Source of the DNA: Streptomyces sp. WZ-12 | GTDB lineage: Bacteria; Actinomycetota; Actinomycetes; Streptomycetales; Streptomycetaceae | Assembly (NCBI RefSeq): GCF_028898845.1 | Contig: NZ_CP118574.1 | Span: 4,499,001 to 4,563,000, forward strand | DNA: 64,000 nt | Direction: 5' to 3' | Shown: one piece after another, positions 53,901 to 63,037 of the stretch | Position numbering within the stretch: position 1 is the stretch's first letter | Layout of the letters: every line of letters begins with the position of its first letter | Translations under genes and position numbers: made by a program | Notes under the pieces: generated by a model | Databases searched by the model: none | Told to the model about the DNA's origin: nothing | What the model saw: the letters and a program-made list of their open reading frames with translations, nothing else

Positions 53901-54596
53901 GGCCTGGGCCTTGGCCCGGCCGAAGACCTTCAGCGTCGGCAGCCCCTCGACGACGTCGAGGAAGTGCCCGGACAGCCGGGACAGCAACCGCCATTGGCGA
54001 TCCATCCGCGACTGGGTGGCCCAGCCGATCAGGACCATGAAGAGCGGGATCAGCGGCAGGGTGATGACGATGGTCAGCGCGGAGATCCAGTCCCCGGTGA
54101 CGATCCGGGCCAGCACCGCGACCGGCACCACGACCGCCAGCCCCAACTGCGGCAGATAGCGGGCGAAGTAGTCGTCCAGGGCGTCGATGCCGCGGGTGGC
54201 CAGGGTCGTCAACTCCCCGGTCCGCAGCTCCAGGTTGCCGGTGTCCGCGGTGCCCTCGGCGCGGCGGACCGCCACCCCCGGGCCCAACTCCGCGGCCCGC
54301 GCGAGCAGCCGCATCCGCAGCTCGGACTTGACCGAGGCGCTGGCGCGGTGCGCGGCCAGCTCCGTGAGCCAGGAGACCAGCCCCCGACCCACGGAGACCG
54401 CGGCGAGCAGCGCCACCGGCGTGGCCAACGCGCCGAGCGGACGGCCGTGTTGGAAGGCGCCGACCACGATCTCCGCGATGAGCATGGCCTGTCCGATGAC
54501 CAGGCCCGCTCCGGCAAGCCCGAGCACCACCACCGCGACGAGGAATCCCCGGGTGGCGCGGGCGTATCGGAGCAGACGCGGGTCGATCGGTTTCAC
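50964..54596 (-). CDS. cydDC: CydD-CydC fused ABC exporter (cytochrome bd assembly)
   Basis: A 1210-residue fusion of the two half-transporters that export glutathione/cysteine-type thiols (mycothiol is a possible actinomycete cargo) and are needed to assemble cytochrome bd. Each half has six membrane helices and an ATPase. First half: Walker A GPSGAGKST at about residue 380, signature LSAGQRQR, Walker B LLDEPTANLD. Second half: GPSGSGKTT at about 977, LSGGQRQR, VLDEPAEHLD. A Pro/Ala/Glu-rich linker joins them (about 555-610). The GTG start is part of a perfect parS palindrome, with GGAAGG 6 nt upstream. It is third in the cydA-cydB-cydDC operon. Confidence 0.95.
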   Translation of the reverse strand: MKPIDPRLLRYARATRGFLVAVVVLGLAGAGLVIGQAMLIAEIVVGAFQHGRPLGALATPVALLAAVSVGRGLVSWLTELAAHRASASVKSELRMRLLARAAELGPGVAVRRAEGTADTGNLELRTGELTTLATRGIDALDDYFARYLPQLGLAVVVPVAVLARIVTGDWISALTIVITLPLIPLFMVLIGWATQSRMDRQWRLLSRLSGHFLDVVEGLPTLKVFGRAKAQAASIRAITSQYRRATLRTLRIAFLSSFALELLATISVALVAVGIGMRLVNGELDLYTGLMVLVLAPEAYLPLRQVGAQYHAAAEGLSAAEEIFAVLETRPRTPGTAPAPEGTGLSVEGLVVRHPGRAAASLPATSFEVRPGETVALVGPSGAGKSTLLSVVLGFTEPSEGRVRVDGRDIAGLSPDDWRRRIAWVPQHPHLFAGSIAENVRLVRPDADDAAVRAALDEAGALDFVDALPAGAATRLGESGAGLSAGQRQRIALARAFLADRPIVLLDEPTANLDGETEQALVEAVGRLAAGRTVLMVVHRPALLAMADRTVRLVAPEEGTGTAEPVAAKAPAAGAPEVPAEPGPVAESGTVPAGDTGPVSAPVSAPRSALRRLRGLARARRARFGLALLLGSLALGSAVGLMATSGWLISRASQEPPVLYLMVAVTATRAFGIGRAVFRYAERLVAHDAVFRMLADVRVAVFRRLERLAPAGLKERRRGDLLSRLVADVDAVQDYFLRWLLPVGAAVVVGAGTVAFTGWLLLEAGVILAVGLLLAGAAVPALSSALARRAERRLAPARGTLATRVVDLLTGTAELTVAGALGARTEAVRRADRDLTRIASRSAAAAGAGAGLSALLCGLTVAAAAVVGIQGVHAGRLAGVELAVIVLVPLAAFEAVAGLPLAAQYRRRTRHAAERVFEVLDAPAPVREPDAPTTAPATPFPLVLNGLTARHPGQEVPALDGVDLTLAPGRRLAVVGPSGSGKTTLAQVLLRFLDRESGAYTLAGTDAEELAGEAVRRLVGLCAQDAHLFDSSLRENLRLARRDRGGSPGTADDQDLWEALGRARLADWVRGLPDGLDTMVGEHGARLSGGQRQRLALARALLADFPVLVLDEPAEHLDLATADALTADLLAATEGRTTLLITHRLAGLDAVDEVLVLDRGRVTQRGTYAELAAADGPFRRMLERERAVDAAYPRMVSAGGRELAGVPASA

Positions 54597-54603
54597 GTGA
54601 AAC
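54590..54603. promoter_or_regulatory. parS site containing the cydDC start codon
   Basis: The sequence is an exact GTTTCACGTGAAAC palindrome. On the minus strand the central GTG (54596-54594) is the cydDC initiation codon. It is about 5.5 kb from the four-site array. Confidence 0.93.
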
Positions 54604-54644
54604 CTTCCGTTCTCCCGGTCCCGCCCTGGCGGGGCGGGACGCGG

Positions 54645-55646
<1,002 letters not shown>

Positions 55647-55656
55647 GGTCGCCTCC

Positions 55657-57165
55657 TTAGTACGAGAAGGCCATCGGCCGGTCGGCGTCCGTGGAGTCGC
55701 CGCCGATCTTGGTGGGCGGGTTGAGGTCGGAGTCGGAGAGTTCCTGGGGTCCGGCCTTGATGTACTTCGCCAGCAGCCTGACTTCGACCACGGCGAGGAT
55801 CGCGTAGAGCGTGGTGAAGACGACCAGCGAGGTGATCACCTCGCCCTGCGAGACGCCGGGCGAGACCGCGTCACGGGTGCGCAGCACGCCGTAGACGACC
55901 CAGGGTTGGCGGCCCATCTCGGTGAAGATCCAGCCCCACGAGTTCGCGATCAGCGGGAAGCCGAGGGTGAGGAAGGCCAGTCGCCAGTACCACTTGGTCA
56001 GCCGCTCGCCCAGCGTCCTGTTCTTGGTGAGCGCGAGGTGCGGTGGTTCCTCGTCGCCGGTCCGCAGCGCGGGCGCGAGCCAGAACTTCTTGCGGGTGAG
56101 CCAGAGTCCGGCCAGACCGATGGCGAACGACGTCATCCCGAAGCCGATCATCCAGCGGAAGCCCCAGTAGGTGACCGGGATGTTGGGCCGGTAGTCGCCG
56201 GGCCCGAACTTCTGCTGCTCGGACTTGTTGACGTCGTTGATGCCGGGGACGGGCGAGGAGAAGTCGCTGTGCGCGAGGAAGGACAGCACGCCGGGTATCT
56301 CGATGGCGACCTTGTTGTGCCCCTTGGCGACGTCACCGTAGGAGAAGACCGAGAACGGCGCGGGCGCGGCCGTGTCCCACAGCGCCTCGGCCGAGGCCAT
56401 CTTCATCGGCTGCTGCTTGAACATGACCTTGCCCAGGCTGTCGCCGCTGACCGCGGTGAGCAGTCCGGCGACGACCAGGGTGACCAGGCCGAGCCGCAGC
56501 GACGTCCGCATCACCTTGACGTGCTTCTTGCGCATCAGGTGGTACGCCGCGACGCCGACCATGAACGCGGCACCGGTCAGGAAGGCCGCGGTCAGGGTGT
56601 GGAAGACGACGACGAGGGTGGTGTCCTGCGTCAGCACCTTCCAGAAGTCGGTGAGTTCGGCCCGCCCGGTGGCGCGGTTGTACTTGTAGCCGACCGGGTG
56701 CTGCATCCAGGAGTTCGCCGCCAGGATGAAGTACGCCGAGAGAATGGTGCCGATCGAGACCATCCACATGCAGAAGCAGTGGATCTTCTTCGGCAGCTTG
56801 TCCCAGCCGAAGATCCACAATCCGATGAAGGTGGACTCGAAGAAGAACGCGATCAAGGCTTCGAAGGCGAGTGGCGCACCGAAGACGTCCCCGACGAACC
56901 GCGAGTAGTCGGACCAGTTCATACCGAACTGGAATTCCTGGACGATGCCGGTGACAACGCCCATCGCGATATTGATCAGGAACAGCTTGCCCCAGAACTT
57001 GGTGGCCTTGAGGTACTTCTGCTTACCCGTGCGCACCCATGCGGTCTCCAACCCGGCCACCAGGGCGGCGAGCGAGATCGTCAGGGGCACGAACAGGAAG
57101 TGGTAGACGGTCGTGATGCCGAATTGCCATCGCGCCATAGTCTCTGGCGCCAGCGCCAGTTCCAC
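55657..57165 (-). CDS. cydA: Cytochrome bd quinol oxidase subunit I
   Basis: A 502-residue haem-bearing subunit. Features: ARWQFGITTVYHFLFVP (haem b595 His), FQFGMNWSDYSRFVGD, the GRQPW motif (EMGRQPWVVYG) typical of the quinol side, and a short Q-loop as in actinobacteria. The protein oxidises quinol and reduces oxygen at haem d without pumping protons. The GTG start has a perfect AAGGAGGT site. A perfect Rex operator lies about 90-106 bp upstream, so the operon should rise when the NADH/NAD+ ratio rises at low oxygen. Confidence 0.96.
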   Translation of the reverse strand: MELALAPETMARWQFGITTVYHFLFVPLTISLAALVAGLETAWVRTGKQKYLKATKFWGKLFLINIAMGVVTGIVQEFQFGMNWSDYSRFVGDVFGAPLAFEALIAFFFESTFIGLWIFGWDKLPKKIHCFCMWMVSIGTILSAYFILAANSWMQHPVGYKYNRATGRAELTDFWKVLTQDTTLVVVFHTLTAAFLTGAAFMVGVAAYHLMRKKHVKVMRTSLRLGLVTLVVAGLLTAVSGDSLGKVMFKQQPMKMASAEALWDTAAPAPFSVFSYGDVAKGHNKVAIEIPGVLSFLAHSDFSSPVPGINDVNKSEQQKFGPGDYRPNIPVTYWGFRWMIGFGMTSFAIGLAGLWLTRKKFWLAPALRTGDEEPPHLALTKNRTLGERLTKWYWRLAFLTLGFPLIANSWGWIFTEMGRQPWVVYGVLRTRDAVSPGVSQGEVITSLVVFTTLYAILAVVEVRLLAKYIKAGPQELSDSDLNPPTKIGGDSTDADRPMAFSY

Positions 57166-57255
57166 GTCGCGACCTCCTTACGTCCTTACGTCGCCGTTAC
57201 AGCAACGGCTTGTCCCTTTTGTGCCACATAAAGCAGTACAAACGAGACGCGAGCT

Positions 57256-57271
57256 TGTGAACGCGTTCACA
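57256..57271. promoter_or_regulatory. Rex operator (ROP) upstream of cydA
   Basis: TGTGAACGCGTTCACA is a perfect palindrome matching the Streptomyces Rex operator consensus TGTGAAC-N2-GTTCACA. A partial further site (TTCACA) follows at once. Rex leaves DNA when NADH/NAD+ is high; cydABCD control by Rex is established in S. coelicolor. Confidence 0.93.
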
Positions 57272-57397
57272 TTCACAAGCATTATCTCCCATGCGACTTC
57301 GGCCTTGCGGAAGGGGGGTACGTGACTGCCATCACGCTGGAATCCATGGCGGATGAAACATTTATGCCGTGATTACGCGAGCACCCTTCCGCGTTTC

Positions 57398-57414
57398 TTC
57401 AACATATTGTTGAA
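57398..57414. promoter_or_regulatory. Palindrome just upstream of cyclophilin-fold gene
   Basis: TTCAACA (57398-57404) and TGTTGAA (57408-57414) form a perfect 7-bp inverted repeat with a TAT spacer. It ends 9 nt before the ATG and occupies the place where a ribosome site would be. This suggests an operator over a leaderless or short-leader start. Confidence 0.5.
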
Positions 57415-57423
57415 TTCGCCGTC

Positions 57424-57792
57424 ATGAAGATCCGCATCTCCTGGCCCGCCGGAAACGTGATCGCCACCCTCGACGACACCCCGACCGCCGCCGTGCTCCT
57501 CGCCGCCCTGCCGCTCCAGTCCACCGCCCACACCTGGGGCGAGGAGGTCTACTGCGACACCGGGCTCGCCCCCGCCCTGGAGCCCGATGCCCGCCAGGTC
57601 GTCGAGCCGGGCACGGTCGCCTTCTGGACCGAGGGCAACGCCCTCGCGCTCCCCTACGGACCCACCCCGATATCCCGCGGCGAAGAGTCCCGGCTGGCCT
57701 CCCCCTGCAACGTGCTGGGCCGCATCGACGGCGACCCGCGCGCGCTGACCACCGTCCGCGCCGGCGACGCCCTCCATGTCCAACTGGCCTGA
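57424..57792 (+). CDS. Cyclophilin-like fold protein (PF04126-type)
   Basis: A 122-residue protein matching small cyclophilin-fold proteins of the TM1367 type: MKIRISWPAGNVIATLDDTPTA, HTWGEEVYCDTG, VEPGTVAFWTEGNALALPYG and NVLGRIDGDP. The fold resembles peptidyl-prolyl isomerases, but this group lacks the classic catalytic Arg and its function is unknown. No Shine-Dalgarno sequence precedes the ATG; instead a palindrome sits there. It is divergent from cydA and convergent with hisC, with a strong terminator between. Confidence 0.85.
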   Translation: MKIRISWPAGNVIATLDDTPTAAVLLAALPLQSTAHTWGEEVYCDTGLAPALEPDARQVVEPGTVAFWTEGNALALPYGPTPISRGEESRLASPCNVLGRIDGDPRALTTVRAGDALHVQLA

Positions 57793-57805
57793 GGCCACAC
57801 GCAGT

Positions 57806-57838
57806 TGAGGCCGCGGGTTCGATGGACCCGCGGCCTCA
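57806..57838. terminator. Bidirectional terminator hairpin between cyclophilin-fold gene and hisC
   Basis: A perfect 13-bp stem (57806-57818 with 57826-57838, loop 7) begins 13 bp after the stop of the cyclophilin-fold gene and faces hisC. Confidence 0.75.
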
Positions 57839-57893
57839 GAGCACACCACCGCGACGGGGGGCGCGCCACCACGCCCACCCGCCGGCGAAGGGG

Positions 57894-58988
57894 CTACAGC
57901 GCCTTGCGGAACTCCTCCGCCGCCTGCAAGAACAGGTCCATCGCCGGCTTCTCACCGATCGTCACCCGCACGCCCTCGCCCGGGAACGGCCGCACGACCA
58001 CCCCGGCCCGCTCGCACGCCTCGGCGAACTCGGTCGTCCGGTCCCCCAGCCGCAGCCAGACGAAGTTCGCCTCCGAGGCCGGCACGGTCCACCCCTGGGC
58101 CACCAGCGCGTCGTGCACCCGGGCCCGGTCGGCGACCAGCGCATCGACCCGCTCCAGCAGCGCCGCCTCACTGCGCAGCGACGCGACCGCGGCCTCCTGG
58201 GCGAGCTGGCTCACGCCGAACGGCACCGCCGTCTTGCGCAGCGCGGCGGCCACCTCAGGGTGCGCCACCGCGAAGCCGACCCGCAGCCCGGCCAACCCGT
58301 ACGCCTTGGAAAACGTGCGCAGCACACAGACGTTGGGGCGGTCCCGGTAGAGCTCGATCCCGTCCGGCACGTCACCCCCTTCACCTTCGGCGGCACGGAT
58401 GAACTCGCGGTACGCCTCGTCGAGCACCACCAGGATGTCGCCCGGTACCCGGTCCAGGAAGGACTCCAGTTCCGCACGGCGCACGACGGTGCCGGTGGGG
58501 TTGTTGGGGTTGCAGACGAAGATCAGCCGGGTCCGTTCGGTGATCGCCGCCAGCATCGCCTCCAGGTCGTGCACCTCGTCGGAGGTCAACGGCACCTGCA
58601 CCGACGTCGCGCCGGAGACCTGGGTGATGATCGGGTACGCCTCGAACGACCGCCAGGCGTAGATCACTTCGTCACCGGGACCGGCCGTCGACTGGATCAA
58701 CTGCTGGGCCACCCCGACCGATCCGGTGCCGGTCGCCAGGTGCGTGAGCGGCACCGAGAACCGGTCGGCCAGCTCCGCCATCAGCTCCGTGCACGCCATG
58801 TCGGGGTAGCGGTTGAACGATCCGGCGGCCGCCACCGCGCTCTCCAGGACGCCCGGCAGCGGCGGATAGGGGTTCTCGTTGGAGGACAACTTGTACGCGA
58901 CCGGGCCGCCGGCCGCCGCCGGCCGCCCCGGCTTGTAGGTGGGGACACCGTCCAGTGCAGCACGCAGCCTCGGGGTCTTCTCGCTCAC
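57894..58988 (-). CDS. hisC: Histidinol-phosphate / aromatic aminotransferase (HisC family)
   Basis: A 364-residue fold I PLP aminotransferase. The substrate segment [31 protein letters not shown] and the PLP lysine in [15 protein letters not shown] are all present. It transfers amino groups between glutamate and imidazole-acetol phosphate or aromatic keto acids. No other his genes are adjacent, so it may be a second HisC-like (aromatic/phenylalanine) aminotransferase rather than the pathway enzyme. The GTG start follows GAGGAGG. Confidence 0.9.
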   Translation of the reverse strand: MSEKTPRLRAALDGVPTYKPGRPAAAGGPVAYKLSSNENPYPPLPGVLESAVAAAGSFNRYPDMACTELMAELADRFSVPLTHLATGTGSVGVAQQLIQSTAGPGDEVIYAWRSFEAYPIITQVSGATSVQVPLTSDEVHDLEAMLAAITERTRLIFVCNPNNPTGTVVRRAELESFLDRVPGDILVVLDEAYREFIRAAEGEGGDVPDGIELYRDRPNVCVLRTFSKAYGLAGLRVGFAVAHPEVAAALRKTAVPFGVSQLAQEAAVASLRSEAALLERVDALVADRARVHDALVAQGWTVPASEANFVWLRLGDRTTEFAEACERAGVVVRPFPGEGVRVTIGEKPAMDLFLQAAEEFRKAL

Positions 58989-59384
58989 CGCAGGTCCTCC
59001 TCAACCATCCCTCTCGACTCCAATACTGCACACCTTATGAGGATTGCCCCTCCCAGCGGCAGGCCCCGGAAAATCCACCGTTCCACCGGCACCGCCGTAG
59101 CGGGCGCCGGGCGCGCACCCCCGAGGGAGCGCTAGTCCGGACACCGCGCGCCGGTGGCTCGCTCCGTGGCGCGCGTCCCTCGTCAAGGTGACTTGAGACC
59201 TCTTCGAGACCTGGGCGGATCGCCAGGTAGAGCGGATTTCACTCCCCTTGATTGATTGCCGAAATCGGCAACTTCCTTATATTTCAAGGTAATTGATGGT
59301 GCATCGCCATGCAGAAACGTGCCTTCTCGCCATCGTCGTCGGTCACCCGCGAATGGCCGTACCGAGCCCTACTATCGGCTCGCC
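58989..59384. promoter_or_regulatory. hisC-LacI divergent region with palindrome at 59256-59271
   Basis: This 396-bp gap holds a perfect inverted repeat, TTGCCGA-AA-TCGGCAA (59256-59271), in a locally AT-rich stretch (59250-59300) that stands out from the surrounding GC-rich DNA. TACTAT at 59370-59375 is a likely -10 for the LacI gene. No gene is seen in the rest. Confidence 0.5.
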
Positions 59385-60485
59385 ATGACAGCAGCAGGGA
59401 AGCACCAGGTGGGCCGGTCGACCGGTCGCCGACTGGGACGGGCGGGCATTCGGGACGTGGCCGCCGCAGCCGGCGTATCGATCACGACTGTCTCCGACGC
59501 GCTCAACGGCAAGGGCCGGCTTCCGGATGCCACCCGTAGCCACGTCCGCGAGGTGGCCGATCGGCTGGGCTACCGCCCGTCCGCCGCCGCCCGCACCCTC
59601 CGTACCGGCAAGTCCGGCCTCATCGGTCTGACCGTGACCACGTACGGGGATGAACCTTTCACCTTCACCGAGTTCGCGTACTTCGCCGAGATGGCCAGGG
59701 CCGCCACCTCGGCCGCGCTGGCCCGCGGCTACGCCCTGGTCATCCTGCCCGCGACCTCCCGGCACGATGTCTGGTCCAACGTCGCCCTCGACGGCACCGT
59801 CGTCATCGATCCGGCCGACGGCGACCCCGTCGTCACCGAGCTCGTCCGGCACGGCGTCCCCGTCGTCTCCGACGGTCGCCCCGGCGGCACCCTCCCGGTC
59901 ACCGGCTGGGTCGACAACGACCACGAGGAGGCCGTGCTCGGCCTGCTCGACCACCTCGCCGAGGCCGGCGCCCGCCGCATCGGGCTGCTCACGGGCACCA
60001 CCACCGACACCTACACCCGGCTGTCGACCACCGCGTACCTGAGCTGGTGCGAACGCGTCGGCCAGGACCCGGTCTACGAGTCCTATCCCGCGTACGACCC
60101 GCGGGCGGGCGCGGTGGCCGCGGACCGACTGCTGGCCCGCCCGGACCGACCGGACGCGGTCTACGGGCTGTTCGACCCCAACGGCACCGACCTGCTGGCC
60201 GCGGCCCGCCGCTACGGCCTGCGGGTGCCGGACGACCTGCTGCTGGTCTGCTGCAGCGAGTCCACCGTCTACGCCACCACCGAGCCGCCGATCACCACGC
60301 TCTCCCTCAAGCCGCGGCGGATCGGCACCGCCGTCGTCCAGATCCTCATCGACGCCATCGAGGGGCTCGACGGTAGCTGCCCGGTAGAGCAGGTGATACC
60401 GACCGACCTGATCGTGCGGACCTCCTCGCAGCGCCGCTCCCCGCGGACGACCGTCAGCCCGCCGCGGGGCCCGGCCGGCGATTGA
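59385..60485 (+). CDS. LacI family transcriptional regulator
   Basis: A 366-residue protein. The LacI HTH lies at residues 20-65 (IRDVAAAAGVSITTVSDALNGKGRLPDATR), with the hinge GYRPSAAARTL and a periplasmic-binding-protein-like ligand domain (about 75-345). The first about 18 residues are a basic extension. LacI proteins normally sense sugars, but no sugar genes are adjacent. The ATG follows TACTAT by 9 nt, so the leader is very short. It may act on the palindrome at 59256-59271 and on distant genes. Confidence 0.92.
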   Translation: MTAAGKHQVGRSTGRRLGRAGIRDVAAAAGVSITTVSDALNGKGRLPDATRSHVREVADRLGYRPSAAARTLRTGKSGLIGLTVTTYGDEPFTFTEFAYFAEMARAATSAALARGYALVILPATSRHDVWSNVALDGTVVIDPADGDPVVTELVRHGVPVVSDGRPGGTLPVTGWVDNDHEEAVLGLLDHLAEAGARRIGLLTGTTTDTYTRLSTTAYLSWCERVGQDPVYESYPAYDPRAGAVAADRLLARPDRPDAVYGLFDPNGTDLLAAARRYGLRVPDDLLLVCCSESTVYATTEPPITTLSLKPRRIGTAVVQILIDAIEGLDGSCPVEQVIPTDLIVRTSSQRRSPRTTVSPPRGPAGD

Positions 60486-60716
60486 GCGTGCGCCCGGCAC
60501 GGCGAGCCGGGCGCACCGGGCGGCCGGTCCACCGAGGAAAAACAGGGCGATCCCGGGAGAAAACCATCGCGAACGCCGGGCTTCACAGGATTGATCACCC
60601 CCGGGTGCGTCACAACCCGCGAGCGGCGTTCCTATGATGGGCGCACGACACCGCGGACCGCCGTCGACCAGGCAAAGGTCCGAGAGGTGCACGGCGGCGC
60701 AACGGTGGAGGGGTCG

Positions 60717-61850
60717 ATGACTCAGGGGGCCAGTCAAGGACCCATGGTGTGGACCATGGGGGCACAACCTCCGGGGTCCGTTCCGCCGCCCGGAGCGCCC
60801 TCGGGGCCGCCGGCCGGCCCGCCGCTCGCCGCGCCCTCCCCCAAGTCGTCAACTCCGTTCGAGCAGGGGGCACCCCCCGCGCCCCCGGTCGCGCCGCCCG
60901 CGCCCGTGGCCCCGCTGCCCGAGGAGTACACCCCAACTGCCCGCGACCTGCCGGTCATCGGCCACACGGACACCCTCGTGGACCACCCGTCGGTGCTGTC
61001 CGTCCCGGAGCCGGCGCCCGCCGCCGACGGGCTGGGCCCGCTGTACGTCGTCGGCGACGTGCACGGCTACTACGACGAGCTGCGCGCCGCGTTGGAGGCC
61101 GAGGGGCTGATCGACGCCGAGGGCGGGTGGGCGGCCGGCAACGCCCGGCTGTGGTTCCTCGGCGACTTCACCGACCGCGGCCCGGACGGCATCGGCGTCA
61201 TCGACCTGGTCATGCAGCTCTCCGCCGAGGCCGCGGCGGCCGGCGGCTACTGCAAGGCCCTGATGGGCAACCACGAACTGCTGCTGCTGGGCGCCAAGCG
61301 GTTCGGCGACACCCCCGTCCAGTCCGGCGCGGGCACCGCCTCGTTCCACGCGGCATGGCTCCTCAACGGCGGCCAGAAGAGCGACATGGACCGGCTGCAG
61401 GACCACCACATCCAGTGGATGGCCCGCCTCGACGCCGTGATGGAGGAGGACGGGCACCTGCTCGTGCACTCCGACACCACCGCCTACCTCGAATACGGCA
61501 CCTCCATCGAGGAGGTCAACGACACCGTCCACGACGTGCTGACGCGCAGCGAGGCGGACGAAGTCTGGGACCTCTTCCGCAAGTTCACCAAGCGGTTCGC
61601 CTTCCGCGACGAGGCCGCCGGCGCGGGGGCCGTCCGGGAGCTGCTCGACGCCTACGGCGGCACCCGCGTGGTGCACGGGCACAGCCCGATCCCGTACCTG
61701 CTGGGCGAGGTCGGCGCGGAGGACGGCGACGGCGACGGGGCCGCGGTGGACGGTCCGCACGTCTATGCGGACGGGCTGGCCATCGCGATGGACGGCGGTA
61801 TCACGATGGCCGGAAAGCTGCTGGTCTGCCAACTCCCGTTGGCCGGCTGA
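60717..61850 (+). CDS. Metallophosphoesterase (calcineurin-like) with Pro-rich N-terminus
   Basis: A 377-residue protein. Residues 1 to about 75 are Pro/Gly/Ala-rich and probably disordered. The phosphoesterase core starts near residue 105 with YVVGDVHGYYDE, then FLGDFTDRGPDG, LMGNHELLLLG and RVVHGHSPIPY, giving the full set of two-metal ligands of a PPP-type serine/threonine or dinucleotide phosphatase. GGAGGGG precedes the ATG; the frame is open upstream but without a better site. No kinase neighbour is seen. Protein phosphatase or Ap4A-type hydrolase activity are both possible. Confidence 0.92.
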   Translation: MTQGASQGPMVWTMGAQPPGSVPPPGAPSGPPAGPPLAAPSPKSSTPFEQGAPPAPPVAPPAPVAPLPEEYTPTARDLPVIGHTDTLVDHPSVLSVPEPAPAADGLGPLYVVGDVHGYYDELRAALEAEGLIDAEGGWAAGNARLWFLGDFTDRGPDGIGVIDLVMQLSAEAAAAGGYCKALMGNHELLLLGAKRFGDTPVQSGAGTASFHAAWLLNGGQKSDMDRLQDHHIQWMARLDAVMEEDGHLLVHSDTTAYLEYGTSIEEVNDTVHDVLTRSEADEVWDLFRKFTKRFAFRDEAAGAGAVRELLDAYGGTRVVHGHSPIPYLLGEVGAEDGDGDGAAVDGPHVYADGLAIAMDGGITMAGKLLVCQLPLAG

Positions 61851-62059
61851 CGGTTCACCGGAGGGGCGGGCTCCGCTCCGTCGGATGAGCGGGACGGAAG
61901 GAATCCGGTCGGGGCCGACCGGAAATTCCACAAACTCCCTGTCACCCCCCGCCACGAGCCCTCTACCATCGGTCTATCCGTAGCAGGCTCTCCTCCGTTT
62001 CCGCCCGGCGCCCGGCTCAGGCCGGCCCGTACGGCACTACGGAGCTTCGGGGGATCCAC

Positions 62060-62941
62060 ATGAACAGCGCTCCGCACCTGCTGAACGAGGACCGCGCGGA
62101 ATTCGCGCGGATCCTTGATGAGGCGCTGCGCACCGCCGCATACCGCCCGGACGACCGCACCGCCGCTGCCGCCGAACACCGGCTCAGCACCGAGCAGTTG
62201 CGCGTGATGGCGCTCAGCGCTACCAGCGCGATCGCCGCCTGCGCGACGGCCGAATACCAGCGTTACATACAGCTGCGCGCCGAACTGCGCGCCCCCGCGC
62301 CCACCGCGTACGGCGTGCGCGGTGGGAGTCCGTCAACGGACCGGTCATCCGACGAGGGCTGCGGACCGGACACCGCGGACGAACCGGCCGCCGATGCGGC
62401 CGGCTTCGGCCTTGCGGCGATGGCCACCGTGCTCGTCCCGGTGCTCGCCGGGATCGCGGCCGTCCTCTTCCTCGTCATCGGCTATGTGCTGCGCGCCGTC
62501 GACCCGGACCCGGCCGTCTCCCGACCGTTGGTCAGCGTCGGTTGGATCTTCGCGGTGCTGGCCGCCGCCGGCGCGCTGGTCGCCATGGGCTGCGTGCTCG
62601 TCACCGCGCTGCGCAACGGCGCGTCCCGCGACACCGCGGCAGCGGAGCGCGCCGCCGCGCTGGACAGCGCGCACGGCGTCTGGCGGGAGGCCCTCCTGGA
62701 GCGCGGGCTGCTGCCCTTCCTCCGCGAGGCGCTGGCCGACCCCTCAGCCGATCCGACGGATGACCCGGCCCGCTACGTCTCCCGCCCCCTGGAGGCCCCC
62801 GAGCGCCGCACCCCCACCCTCGGCTACACCCGCCCGCGCTTCGCCAGCCCCGACAGCGGTGCCTCCTGGTCCGGCCCCCGCTACTCCCGCCCGGACTTCA
62901 GCAGCCCGGACTACGGGGGGACGGACCAGCGGCCGGAGTAG
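62060..62941 (+). CDS. Hypothetical two-transmembrane-segment protein
   Basis: A 293-residue protein. The N-terminal 85 residues are charged and helical, then comes a Ser/Asp-rich link. Two membrane helices lie at about 115-142 and 155-178, followed by a C-terminal cytoplasmic part ending in Ser/Pro/Tyr repeats (SRPDFSSPDYGG-like, from about residue 255). GGGGGA lies before the ATG. The family was not recognised. The Pro/Ser/Tyr tail resembles phosphorylation or protein-binding tails of actinobacterial membrane proteins, but this is only an observation. Confidence 0.75.
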   Translation: MNSAPHLLNEDRAEFARILDEALRTAAYRPDDRTAAAAEHRLSTEQLRVMALSATSAIAACATAEYQRYIQLRAELRAPAPTAYGVRGGSPSTDRSSDEGCGPDTADEPAADAAGFGLAAMATVLVPVLAGIAAVLFLVIGYVLRAVDPDPAVSRPLVSVGWIFAVLAAAGALVAMGCVLVTALRNGASRDTAAAERAAALDSAHGVWREALLERGLLPFLREALADPSADPTDDPARYVSRPLEAPERRTPTLGYTRPRFASPDSGASWSGPRYSRPDFSSPDYGGTDQRPE

Positions 62942-62965
62942 GCCGGAGCGCCGCGGGCCCGGAGC

Positions 62966-63010
62966 GGGCCGGCCGAAGACCACGCCACAGACGCGTCTTC
63001 GGGCCGGCCC
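62966..63010. terminator. Bidirectional terminator hairpin before thiC
   Basis: A nearly perfect stem of about 15 bp (62966-62980 with 62995-63010, one bulged base, loop 14) lies between the convergent two-TM gene and thiC. Confidence 0.65.
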
Positions 63011-63037
63011 CGGCCCGCGGTGCTCCCGCCGGCCCGC

